64,000 nucleotides of DNA, from contig NC_061789.1 of the NCBI RefSeq assembly GCF_022458985.1, positions 7,296,357-7,360,356 of the forward strand, read 5' to 3'. The first letter of the stretch is position 1. Every line of letters begins with the position of its first letter. Origin of the DNA: Mugil cephalus. Lineage: Eukaryota; Chordata; Actinopteri; Mugiliformes; Mugilidae. The position numbers and the translations under genes were made by a program. Of this stretch, positions 53,553-64,000 are shown one piece after another. The notes beneath the pieces were generated by a model, which was given only the letters and a program-made list of their open reading frames with translations, was not told where the DNA came from and did not search any database.

Positions 53553-53754
53553 AAATATGACCTTTGCAAAGATAAGATTTAGAGCAAGTTATTGTACATT
53601 TAGACTACAAAAGTTGGCGAGTCATTGAGAATCCTAAGAGAGGATTGATACCAAATTTGTGTCTTTGAGGTAAAGAAGCTACCACTAGCAGTTGGCTGCA
53701 TTAGCTTAGCACGAGAGCTGGAAACACCTGGAGTCAGGTAGCCTTTCAACAATA

Positions 53755-54172
53755 ACCAACAGTAACCCTAAACCTACGGTTAAAACTTATTTATTTAAGC
53801 TTATTAAGGTTTCTAGATTGGTATGACCTGTAAATTTAACAAATGTTATCAATAGCAACAAGCTACAACCTCACTAATTAGCAAGTACTCATTCAAGGAT
53901 GTTGGGACTTCATTGTTCACATTTCTGGTTTCGCCCAGCCATGTTCAGGTATTAAAATAAAGAGTTTTATATTTTGTCACACATCAATGACTTTATTATG
54001 ATATAAATATGGAAATAATCCCAATGTCCACATATGAGGACAAAACTTGTACTTCCTGTTGAAAGACGATGCTTAGTTTTTATACTTCTTAGGTCCTACT
54101 AATCCCAAATTCCTTGGGAGGAATTAATAATGCATACCAAATAAAAGCTCGGGTCTCAGGAGGTTAAATCTC
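53755..54172 (-). repeat. piggyBac-like non-autonomous element
   Basis: The right end GGGTCTCAGGAGGTTAAA reads TTTAACCTCCTGAGACCC on the minus strand, a fish repeat terminus flanked by TTAA. The inner part (AACTTATTTATTTAAGCTTA, TATCAATAGCAAC, CCACATATGAGGACA) matches the copy at 8056-8290. The class is inferred from the TTAA. Confidence 0.5.
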
Positions 54173-57100
54173 ACTAAATACACAATATTTGTTTAATGCA
54201 TAAAAAGGTTTAAAAATGTGTCTTGTCTGTCTGGATTCCTGCTTCTTGTCTTTATGCTAACATAAACCAGGTGGTAGCTTTGCATACATACATGAGAGTA
54301 GCACTTATCTTTTCATCTAACTAACAAAAAAAAAAGGAAGACAGCAGTTAAAGTGCATCTTAGGTTAATTGCCTGCAAAATGATGAAAAAAAAAATGTAT
54401 TCAGAGGAAATAAAAGTGGGCCAAGTGTAGTACCTTGAGGGACTCCGATGAACCAGTGTGAGTTGTCCTCATTGACCTTTACACACTTACCTGAGAGATA
54501 ATTGCTAAACCAGAATTCTGCTCATCATTAAATGTTCTTCAGAACTGTCCAGCTGTTTTCCCTTTTACAGATGGCATCTCTTATGCCTGGGAGTCGGAGA
54601 GGAGAGAGTTTTTATCTGAGAAATTTTGCGAAGAAGACACAAAAGTGAAATACGAGCATTGTGATTACAGTAAGAGTGTTTTCACAGGCTTAACAGAAAT
54701 CACATTAACTTGGGATAGAAGAGCCGACATTATCGCTATCATTTCATTGAAAGGGCCATAATTATTGGTGGCCACAGATTACATTACCCAACTGTTATTA
54801 TTGCATTGCAGTCTTATCGTGTTTTTGCTGTTTTTCCTTCTCGACTGATTGGATTTAGGCTCCCTCGCTGCCTCTCCTCTCCCTACTGTTGCTCCTACTG
54901 CCTCTCACAGAACGGGCTTCAAACTCCTCAGCAGCTTTTTCAAATTTGGGGCTTGCGACACTCAGCCAAAAGCCGCAAATTACCCCCCTCTAGCAGCAGC
55001 GAATTAGGAACAATTTTGTGTTCGCTATAAAAAAAAGAGAGAGAGAGAGAGAAGTGAGGGGAAAATATAGCTTACACCAGGGACCACCAACAGAGGCAGC
55101 ATGGGATCAACGGCTCCTTGGGCCGACAGTTTGGGTGGCAGGGCGGTGCTAGAAAGCAGCCTCAGTGATCTTCAGAGCAATCAATCCTATCATATCACAT
55201 CTACATAGTACGGGACAAACATCCATTACCAAACACAAAGGCCTGAATTAGTGGATTTATGTTGCTGTTACAGGATGTTTGCAAGCCTGTGAATTGGTTT
55301 TACAGTTCCCTGAGCACACAGAGACCTGCAGCAATGATGAAAAAAAATATATAAATATATATATATTCAAGTCTGTCCTTTAACTTTGACAACCTTACAG
55401 CACCTTACAGCGTTATTCACTGCGGTGACGAAAAAAATGAGGGAACAGATTCGTATGAGGTGACGATTCACCGGCTGGGATTTTCATTCTCTCTTTTTCG
55501 GACAGCAGGGTGGGATTTTTTGATTTCCCCCCAGCTATGCGGTTGGTCCGTAACTCCCGAGCATTAATGTAAAAAGAGTCTTTTTCTTGTTTCTTACAAA
55601 GCGTGAGGTTTGGCATGCCCGCCTAATCTGCTTCCCTTGAGCCAATCCATGTTTTTCCCATTCTGGCAACCCCTTTTTCTACTGCCTTTTAAAATCCACT
55701 TCCAAGTTGTAATATGCCACTGCAGACGTTATTGAGGAGAGAACCCCGAAGCCCCCTCACTCCCCCCGTCCCCCCTCCCCAAAAAAAAGAAAAGTGGAGC
55801 GAGGTTTCCAGCTATTAACTGCCTGGGTTTTGAAGCGTACCCCGCTCTTCGTGGCGATGCCTGGTGTGGGAGGCAGACCACTTTGTCTTCCTCGGAGATC
55901 AGACGGAGCGGGCGGGCTGCAGCCAGGTTGGGGTTACTGACTCTCATTAGGCCGTAACGTCGACCGCCAGGTTTTGGACCGTGCAGCCGTAATAAGAGCC
56001 CGCACTGTAACAGTCTGACCCCGATCTGACACATCTTGGCCCAGATGTTAATTGGGCTTCCTGCTGAACCCTTTGATTAAATGACACAGAGCTTTAAGTC
56101 TTTGTTTGTGCGGCTAATGGCTCTCATTTAGTGCAGTAAGTGGTTTAGGGGGCTGCTGTGGGTGACATCACACTCTCACGACGTTTGATCTCCACGCCTG
56201 TAGACCGACTCTGTCTGTGGCTGGTTGGAGGACTTCTACCTGCAGTGCGTAGCCTTACCTCACACGATGACGTGAACGCCAGGCCCGTGGTGCTCAAAAT
56301 AGGAAGCCAAGCTAAAGTGTGCAGGGCGAGGGCATGAGGCCGGCAGCTGGGCATGAACAGTCAAAAACCGGGGAGATTGAAAATAGAGACGTGCCACCCA
56401 GTGAAAGTACAAATTAGGGGTTGCACGGGTTCAGATGCTTTAAAGTCGCCTGTTATGGGATGAAAGTCGGCTAGTCTCTGATGACATCACTAATAAAAAC
56501 ACAGAAGAAAGTAATGATTTGCAACAACGAAATCCGTACCTGAACACATACGCCGAGAGCAGACGGCTCATGTGCTTCACACTGTGCACTGCAGAGAATG
56601 TGTAGACTGTAGAGACCCCTTTGTAAACAATGTGACGTTTTATGAGGGGCGGGGCTTAACTGGAGGCAAAACGTCTCAAACGCCACAGCTTGTAAACGGA
56701 AGTTAGCATATTTCAACGGACTGTTTCGGGAGAAAATGTACTACTAAAACTCATATTTTACATTATATACTAATACAGTCACTCCTTGAGATAGTGAGTG
56801 TCATTTTCAAAAGTTGATCCTGACAGATGGGACTACGATTTGACCAAACGAGGACACAGAGGGGACAAAGTCTCGTGTGTCTTACAAGAAGCGAGAAGCA
56901 CCACTGTGGAGAGTAACGTAGCAAATCCAAGTTAAGCTTGGACCTCCAAAACATACAACTAATGTTGGGTTAGCTAGCAGTTAGCATTAATGTCTAATAA
57001 GAATCCCCCAAATAATGATTAACCTAGCATAATTTCAGTCACAATTTAGTCTGTCCCATAACGTTTCCCAGGCTGAAACTGATGATGCATTATATATTAA

Positions 57101-58235
57101 TTGTATATGGTAAGAAGTGTGCGCGTTGTTGATGACTGTGGCTGGTATGTGATACAACTTCAAGTTTTTATTTTTTCAAAAACACAGCAAGATGACACGG
57201 TGACAGTGGTCGCCTCAAGCTTCTGTCTGTTTTGCCTCCAGCTAACGTTTGTGATGTCACAATGACATAGGCCATGAAGGGGTCAATAGAAACAGGCTTC
57301 AGCTCAGTCCCATCAATTCAAAAAAATGTGGTGCGCCTCCGAAGTTCTAATAACTGATGATATAATTCACCAGTAAATAGTTGATGTGCAGCCTCCTTCT
57401 CTCTGTAACCACAGGGCGTTTGGTGAAGTTGTTAATGGACTCCCGTGGAGAGGATTTGGACGGTTCCTCTGCTAGCATGTTAGCGGATGTCTTTTTAGAT
57501 GCGCCGCAGCATTACTTTTAGTATTTCAGGAATGACATGTCACGGTAGTAGGCTGCGGCCTTCATCTTAAGTGAGGTCTTTCCGCACGCTTGATGAACCG
57601 CTGCTAGTTCGCTGCAACGACCCACTGGAGTGAACTAAATGGAGAATCTCTAAAAGTTTTGAAGTTTTTTTAGATGTCTAATGGAGTAGAGCATTTCTCC
57701 CAGAGTTTGGCTACGACAATAGTCTGAGGGTAAGAATAGAATATTTAGGAGGTTTAACATAGTTTGGTTTATTTGGAAATTATTAAAACACAATGTTCGA
57801 GTTTGGCCAGCATCTTGAAGTATTTGAATACGGCATATTTTTGGTTTGCCTCTCCTGCAGATCATTGACTGTGTGTTTGTTTTTTTTATCCTCTTTCTAC
57901 CTTTTTGTTTCCCCTCGCGTCTCTTTTCATCTTGATTTTATTGTCCCCTCCACCCCTCCCCAGCTGTAGATCTCCCTCTTTCTCCGCTCTCTCCACTGTT
58001 TTCTCCCACTCCCTGCGAGCGCGTGGCTGAGGTGTGAGATCATTCTCCTTCTGGGTGGCTTTCCTGCTATATGTCACTGTCATCTGTTGGCACCCGGGCT
58101 CGAGGGGGGGTCCCTTTTCCAAAAACACACCGCACTAATAAATTCTTGGGCACGAGACTGGAGAGGGGTGCACCAGCGGAGCGGCGTGTTTTACAGGGCT
58201 TGGCAGGGCAACCCATGGACCGGTGAGGGGGAAAG

Positions 58236-58291
58236 CAAGGAGAGGAGGAGGAGGTGGAGGAGGAGGAGGAGGAGAAGGAGGAGGAGGAGGG
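58236..58291. repeat. (GGA)n trinucleotide repeat
   Basis: AGGAGGAGG-type run with a few interruptions (one GGT and one GAA-like unit). Its translations in all frames are artefacts. Confidence 0.9.
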
Positions 58292-59866
58292 TTGGAAGAT
58301 TTATAATTGAATAACTCCCCGAAGCAGGGCAGCGGGGATCGACCCTGCCAGGAAAAGCAAACGCCAAGGAGCGAGCGGGGCCTGTGGAAGTCAGCCATTA
58401 AAGTGAGAGGAGAGCTCAGAAGAAAAGGTGTGAGATTTACTAATGATAACTGAAAAACCACAGCACCTAAAAGGAACTTTCTGTTCGGCACAGACCCACG
58501 AGCGAATGCGCCGACTCCAAGTTTGCGGTTATTGTTGTTTTGGGGGGGGGGGGTTTCTACGACTTTATGTGTGAGGTGAGGTGTTTATCCGGAGCGTTCC
58601 CACGACTCGCTCTCAGCCTCCAAACTCTTATTAGGAAACAGCAGGAAAAAATGTTTTCAGGGGGAACTTATTTCAAATTGTGCAGAGTTGTGTTGATTTT
58701 CCTGCCCTAACTGAACCTATCCCAGAATGCACCACTCCCTGCCCTCCCTCCTCGGAGGCGTTTGAGGCGGGGTGCTCCACCAATGAGTTTATCTTGCCTG
58801 TTTGGCTTGGCGTTTGCGAGCGGAGAGTGAAAGCATGGCACAGTTCGGCATGAATGGAGTCCCGGCCCCCGAGTCGACTCACTTTTCCCAGCTCCACACA
58901 TCAGAGGCCCCCAGATACGGGCCCGGGCGACTCGTGGCCGATCCGTCCGGCCGAGCAGAAAAGCGCCATGCACCGCTGACACCCCGACACACATCCACTC
59001 ACGTCGTGAATCATCTTAATGTGACACTGATTCGAGGCCCACGGCGGCGACATGTCCTCTCGTTCCTGAGTGACTTAACAGCCTCCAAACGGGCACGGGG
59101 AGGGAAAAAAAAAAGAAAAAAAAGGGAGAGAAAAGTGGTTGGAAACAGGAAAATCTTGCAGCTGATGATTAAAAAAGAAGCTTTTACTTGTAGTACAAGT
59201 GCAGGTTTAATAAAGCGTGTCACGCTTAATGAGGGGAAAAGGGAGAGAGAAAGAGTTAAAGCAGCACACTGGCGACGTTCACCTCCTCCACGATGGAAAA
59301 CTGATGTGCAGTCGCAGCTACATAAGCCCAGGGTGTCTGAATTGCTTATTTTATCAGGTGCACCGACTACTCGCCCCCCAAGAAATGACCCTGACTCCCC
59401 TCCCTGGCTGCCAATCTCTCTGCGAATGTTTGCCTGCTTCAGTTTTTTTTTCTTCTTCTCTTGTCTTCACACCAGCAGAAGATTACACTAAAAAAAAAAA
59501 AGATTTCTTCTTCCTCTTCTTCTCCTGACTCGTTTCCTCCTTCGTGTTCTCACTCTTCCCGTCCTTCTAAACTCACATTCGTCTTAATTGGATTAAATCA
59601 TTAAAAGCAAACGGCTGTAAACGTGGGTTTCCAGCAGGATAATAGCGGAGGGGTTGCGGTGCACGATATGAATCTCGTGTTGGATCAGTTTAACCACAGC
59701 TCTCGCCGCTCTGTTTAAGATTAGCCGTGCAAATATTAGACATTTGGCTATGTGTGCGGCGGGGGAGAGAAGAAAAGGAAGAAAAAAAAAGAAAAAAGAA
59801 GAGAAACCTCAGCACAGACTGAATTAAATCCAAAACAACTAATGTAAAATTTCCTGAATGGAGACT

Positions 59867-59868
<2 letters not shown>

Positions 59869-59908
<40 letters not shown>
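59869..59908. repeat. (GT)n microsatellite
   Basis: About 19 GT dinucleotides without interruption, in the gene-free region. Confidence 0.95.
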
Positions 59909-59911
<3 letters not shown>

Positions 59912-61364
59912 CACTCGCCATCAGGTAACAATCTCTTTATTTGTTTCAGTCCAAGCTACAGGACTGAGTGTGTGGCGCGATCCATCAGCCAGTCCCACAG
60001 TCCAAGAGCGTCAGTGTGGCAATCCATCTAACCCAGAATAAAAATCAAATAAATACTTCCATGCTGCGAAAACCTCGAGTTATTTTACTTCTGTCTTGCT
60101 CGTCGCGAAGGAAGTTTTAAAGTGAACCAGATATCCTGAATTATGCGCGTGGAATAATTACATTTTCTTGGACAGATTTAGAAAATACAGATTTGCTCTG
60201 CGTGTGTTTTGTGTGGAGGTTCTACCTAAGGAAAGAAAAATAGAATGAAATGATTTGGGTGGATTGTGATTAATTTGCCTGGTTTTGATTCAGTCTGTAA
60301 GTGTAAAATGAAAAAGAATAATAATATAAAAATAAACACCTATTAGATTTTTTTCTAGCTGAATGTGTAGGGGCATTTCTTGATATGACAAACATTTAAA
60401 AGTGTGTCATTCCATATTATTTTAATTAAAATGAATTCCTTATTCACTGGGGTGGTTTATTCCACATAGTAAAAACAGAAACACGAACTGTAATTTATAA
60501 TATATGTATATATAACAAAATATATAACAAAATTAAGCAAAGGGTATTTTAACACGAGCCTTTGTGGGAATAAAGCAGCAGAAAGCAGGTTATGATTACT
60601 TGACACGAGAATGTGTTGCGCAGATTTTTCTGCGGGGAACAGGACGCGTGTGTGGCCCTTCTTCTGGAAAACCCACTCAATTACAGACGTGTATATTTTC
60701 AAGGTTGCAGCTTAAAAACACCTGACAGACCTGCGCGTTTGGCGCTGATCGACCTCTATGGGTGCTCTGTTAAACCCCTCAGCTGACAGATCCTCAGGGT
60801 TTTTTAATCCCTGTTTCGGTGAACTGTCAAGCATCTATACCAAACTGACTTTGAGATTTACGCGCAGGATTTTATTTGACGTAATTCACAATTTGGGCTT
60901 TTTTCCCCCCACGCGTCTGTTTGAAAAAAAAAAAAGAAAAGAAAAGAAAAAAGGTCACGTTTACTGTTAAAGAAATTATTTTTTTGTAGATTATTTATTA
61001 GGTTCTATAAATCAATTAAGTAACAAAACATCTTTGCGCGTCATAAACTTCCCAAGTGCAATCTACTTACGCAGAGGAGACGCGCACGTTCGCAGGGAGG
61101 GAGTGAAGCTTTAAGGCCTGTTTTATTTCTCATTTGTGTGTTTTTTTTTTATTTAGTTTCTTTTTCACCCTCAGCCGAAGATTTTTGTTTGTTTGTTTTA
61201 AAATTGAGATTAATGCCTCATATAATCCAGAAATTAAATATTCAGAACCCAGAAATGAACGTATGTTTTGATAAAATATTTGAACCTTAGTTGTTGTTTT
61301 TTTTCTAAACTTCCCACGTGGGTCTGTGCAAAATACAACTTAATGCAGACTTTAAATATTCAAC

Positions 61365-61370
61365 TTTATT
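61365..61370 (-). terminator. Probable poly(A) signal of the FoxD gene
   Basis: TTTATT here is AATAAA on the minus strand, about 290 bp past the forkhead gene stop. Other AT-rich alternatives exist nearby. Confidence 0.4.
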
Positions 61371-61657
61371 TCTTTCCGAGAAGAAAAAGCATAGGAAACT
61401 CGTCATTTAAATATTTAAACAAAAGATGATAATTCAAGATAAAAAAAAGTGTGTTGAACGATTCTTTTTTTTTCTTTTTGCCACAAACGTGAGAAGGAGG
61501 TTGATTTTTTTTTTTAAACATATCTACAACATTATTTTAAAGTCAGATCCATCCGTTTTTTTCCCGCTGTTGGAGAAACTGTGAGTTTTCTGCTTCAAAT
61601 GTCTCTGTTACCTGAGAAAACACGAGTTCAAAGTCTGTTTTTTAAAAAGAAAAGCTG

Positions 61658-62626
61658 CTATTCGTTGTTGGTGCTGATGTGTTTGACCGGGTCGCCGCTG
61701 CCTCGCTGTAGTTTCTGATACTCCTGGTGTAAACTGAGGAAGTGCGGGGACGCGGCCGGGTGAAAGAGAGCGGGGGACGCGTAGGCAGCGCTGGAGGTCA
61801 GGGGAGAGGAGTACGCGGCGGCGCACTGGGCCGCGGAGAACGCGTCCATGCCGGGCTGCGACTGGAGGAAAGCCTTGGCTGTGAGGGCGCCGCGGGAGAA
61901 GAAGCTGGAGAGAGCCGGCAGGATGCTGCTGACAGGTGGGATGGCTGCGGGGCCGCACGGCGACGGCGTGTGGTGATGGAGGTAGGGGTAAATCTCCAGG
62001 CTGGGCAGCTGCAGGGCGGCCGCGCCGAGCCCGTACGTGCCGTGCGGGAAGCCGTGCAGTCCGCTGGGCTCCAGGTGCTGCTCCTTGAGCGGGTCGAAGC
62101 GAAAATGCTGCCGCTTGAAGCGCTTCCTCCGCCGCAGGAAGCTCCCGTTCTCAAACATGTCGGAAGAGTTGGGATCTAGCGTCCAGTAGTTGCCCTTCCC
62201 CGGGTTTCCGGGCTCCCTGGGCATCTTTACAAAACAGTCATTAAGAGACAGATTGTGCCTGATGGAGTTCTGCCAGGCGGGGAACTTCTCCCTGTAGTAA
62301 GCGAAGCGGTGGCTGATAAAGTCGCATATCTCGCTGAGGGTGAGGCGTTTCTTTGGACTCTGCAGTATGGCCATCGTTATCAGCGCGATGTAAGAGTACG
62401 GAGGCTTCACAGATGCGGGACCTTTGGTTTTGGGAGTCGGGGGACACGCCGGCGCGGGGCTGTAGGCGTCCCGCTCTTTTCTCTGGCCGCCGTGAGTCTC
62501 CGCGCCGCGGTCCAGCTCGCTGCGAGACACGTCCAAAGGTAGGAGCTGCTCCTCTCCACTGTCTCTGAGTCCTTCCCCCACCACGTCGATAACAATATCC
62601 TCCATGATTTCCAAACCTAATGTCAT
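61658..62626 (-). CDS. FoxD-class forkhead transcription factor
   Basis: A single exon of 322 aa, intronless like other FoxD genes. The start [19 protein letters not shown] matches the acidic N-terminal IDVVGE motif of FoxD proteins. The forkhead domain spans about 73-171: [47 protein letters not shown] and [11 protein letters not shown] are all intact, so DNA binding should be retained. Compared with FoxD1/2/3 it has [10 protein letters not shown] for LTLSGICEFI, HRFAYY for the usual FPYY and KMPREP for KIPREP. The C terminus is Ala/Pro/Ser-rich and lacks a clear eh1 (FSIENII-like) Groucho-binding motif. FoxD factors act in neural crest, mesoderm and kidney development. Which paralogue this is (a foxd5- or foxd7-like fish gene is possible) I cannot decide without a tree. 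Confidence 0.9.
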   Translation of the reverse strand: MTLGLEIMEDIVIDVVGEGLRDSGEEQLLPLDVSRSELDRGAETHGGQRKERDAYSPAPACPPTPKTKGPASVKPPYSYIALITMAILQSPKKRLTLSEICDFISHRFAYYREKFPAWQNSIRHNLSLNDCFVKMPREPGNPGKGNYWTLDPNSSDMFENGSFLRRRKRFKRQHFRFDPLKEQHLEPSGLHGFPHGTYGLGAAALQLPSLEIYPYLHHHTPSPCGPAAIPPVSSILPALSSFFSRGALTAKAFLQSQPGMDAFSAAQCAAAYSSPLTSSAAYASPALFHPAASPHFLSLHQEYQKLQRGSGDPVKHISTNNE

Positions 62627-63120
62627 AGTAGAAGTCCGCGAGTAAAGCCAACACCACCTGGCAACAGGTGGGAGAGTGACAGCCCTTCTCTCAGACGTGA
62701 TGAAAAGATATTTACGCGCGACCCATATCCATCCACAAAAGAGAGAAAGCGAGAGAGAGAGAGAGAAAAAAAATCCCAGCGCAGTCCAGCTCCAACTTCT
62801 CTAAGATCAGAGTCTCCAAACCGCAAAGCATCCGCGCTGATATCCTTTATTTCGGTGTCTTTGAGCGCACGGAGCGGCGATTGTGCGTAAAAGTGCGTGC
62901 GTCCTCGGAGATGTCCAGCATCATCTGTAATCTGTGTTGCTTCCCCGTGGGTCGGGTGGATGTGATGTCACGCAGAGGCACGAGGAAAAGGGATCCTGAC
63001 CAATGAAAACGGCGCAAACGGTGCCATACCAAGGAGGCCTATAGGCTCCCCGGCACCCGGCGCACCTTCATCATAATCATCATCAGCATCATCATCATCA
63101 TCATCATCGGGGCATCAGCG
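62627..63120 (-). promoter_or_regulatory. 5' flank of the FoxD gene with paired E-boxes
   Basis: Immediately upstream of the start, 62654-62671 holds CCACCTG-GCAA-CAGGTGG, a perfect inverted pair of CAGGTG/CACCTG E-boxes of the type bound by Snail and ZEB factors. An inverted or direct CCAAT (GACCAATGAA) is at about 62998-63007. An ATC triplet run lies at 63067-63108. The transcription start is not determined. Confidence 0.45.
63067..63108. repeat. (ATC)n trinucleotide repeat
   Basis: About 14 ATC/ATA-type triplets with a few interruptions, about 450 bp upstream of the FoxD start. Confidence 0.85.
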
Positions 63121-64000
63121 CTGCCAAGCCGACGCGGACATTAGAGATCAATTCAGGAAGGGAATAAATAGGTTTGACGGGAAAGTTCATTTTGAGTTTG
63201 AAAGTCTGAATGAAGTAAAGTTAGTTAACGAGGTGACAGTTTCCAAACCATCCACAATTTTAGATTCATCTAGAGATTTATCTTATCACTGACATTTTTA
63301 TTTTAAAAGAAAAAGAAAATAATAAAAAGAAAATAGAAGCAATCCTTGAGAAATTGTTGGATGCATTCTTAAATAAAGTTTGTCGAAGTATTTTAGAAGC
63401 GCATCTATTTCTTCGTAGGACACGAGACACGAGCACTGCCGCCTCTTTAAACGCGCAGCTCCGGTGGAAAAAATTGCATTAAAAGAAAACAACAATCGAT
63501 TTTAATTTCAGAATATTCTGAGTGACGCGTTTGGGGACCAGCGGAATTTAACGAGTGAAGGGGGAAAATCCCCAAAACACTTCTCTGACGAGAGGCAGGG
63601 ATTTAAACCTTAATCCCCCTCGAAGGCTCCCGAAGGCGCACTCCACGCACACACTTGCCTCCGGACAATTACACGTTTACAGAGAGGATACAGAGGATAA
63701 ACGTGGAATGACTGATTTTGCGACGCTGAGAAAATAATAATTTGTCGCCTGCATGATGAGGGCCTCGCCGAACAAACTGATAAGATTTTTTTTTTCTTTT
63801 TAAGTATAAATGTCACCGCGTGGGAAATAGATAAAGAAGTATTATTGTTTCTGAGGCTTGTGAGCAGAAACTCTACACTCTCTGTTCTCCGTCTGATCAC
63901 AAACCCGTCGGACTCCGTCAGATTATCTCCTTTAATAACGGGCAGCTGAGAGCAGACGGGCGATATCGGGATGAAAGTAATAGATTTTCACTTGCTCAGA
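63121..64000. other. Distal FoxD 5' flank, nothing recognised
   Basis: AT-rich sequence without recognised gene, repeat or motif. Small frames here lack support. Confidence 0.4.

Larger units (their letters stand above)
54173..61364. other. Gene-free region up to the forkhead gene
   Basis: No supported gene. Landmarks are a repeat-free stretch about 54660-54790 with ATAATTATTGGTGGCC, GGA triplets at 58236-58291, poly(G) at 58540-58550, (GT)n at 59869-59908 and AAAAG runs at about 60929-60951. A GC-richer segment at 58800-59050 contains an ATG-led frame (MAQFGMNGVPAPESTHF) that I cannot tie to any family. The region probably contains long-range regulatory DNA for the adjacent forkhead gene, but this is inferred only from position. 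Confidence 0.4.

Noticed and set aside
58087-58491. Arg-rich (plus) and Pro-rich (minus) frames
   Set aside because: Both arise from the GGA repeat at 58236-58291.

Overview
The window is vertebrate nuclear DNA, almost certainly from a ray-finned (teleost, probably percomorph-like) fish. Six genes with clear vertebrate orthologues have many small exons with GT/AG borders and short introns. The interspersed repeats are of types common in fish: Tc1/mariner transposase relics, hAT-like and piggyBac-like short elements, and a LINE-type 3' tail. There are no bacterial, viral or organellar genes.

Layout: (1) 737-1451, last three exons of gcat (+), mitochondrial threonine/glycine metabolism. (2) 3268-9544, complete mcm5 (+), replicative helicase subunit, with a CCAAT/E2F-type promoter just upstream. 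(3) 9915-12457, complete hmox1 (-), heme oxygenase 1, tail-to-tail with mcm5, with a TATA box and a MARE/ARE-like site. (4) 15665-19537, complete foxred2 (+), ER-lumenal FAD oxidoreductase of ER-associated degradation. (5) 21674-25231, complete ankrd54 (+). (6) 26733-33664, complete hmgxb4 (+), HMG-box nuclear protein. (7) 35646-38033, a GIMAP/AIG1-type protein (+) whose nucleotide-binding motifs are all altered, so probably a pseudo-GTPase. (8) 38034-61657, about 23.6 kb with no gene I can support: simple repeats, old transposons and possible enhancer DNA. (9) 61658-62626, a single-exon FoxD-class forkhead gene (-), with its 5' flank running to the window end.

The orthologues of gcat, mcm5, hmox1, foxred2, ankrd54 and hmgxb4 all lie, as I recall, on human chromosome 22q12-q13, so this is a shuffled block of conserved synteny. 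These are independent genes, each with its own promoter, and not an operon-like system. The exon models were built by hand from splice sites and reading phase. Each of the five complete conserved genes gives an uninterrupted frame of about the expected length (mcm5 738 aa, hmox1 271, foxred2 686, ankrd54 318, hmgxb4 596).

I found no convincing new multi-gene system. The most unusual items are the GIMAP-like pseudo-GTPase, a degenerate tandem repeat of roughly 110 bp built on GCTAAA words that occurs at three separate places, an apparently missing ER-retrieval tail in foxred2, and a divergent FoxD gene beside a long gene-free region.
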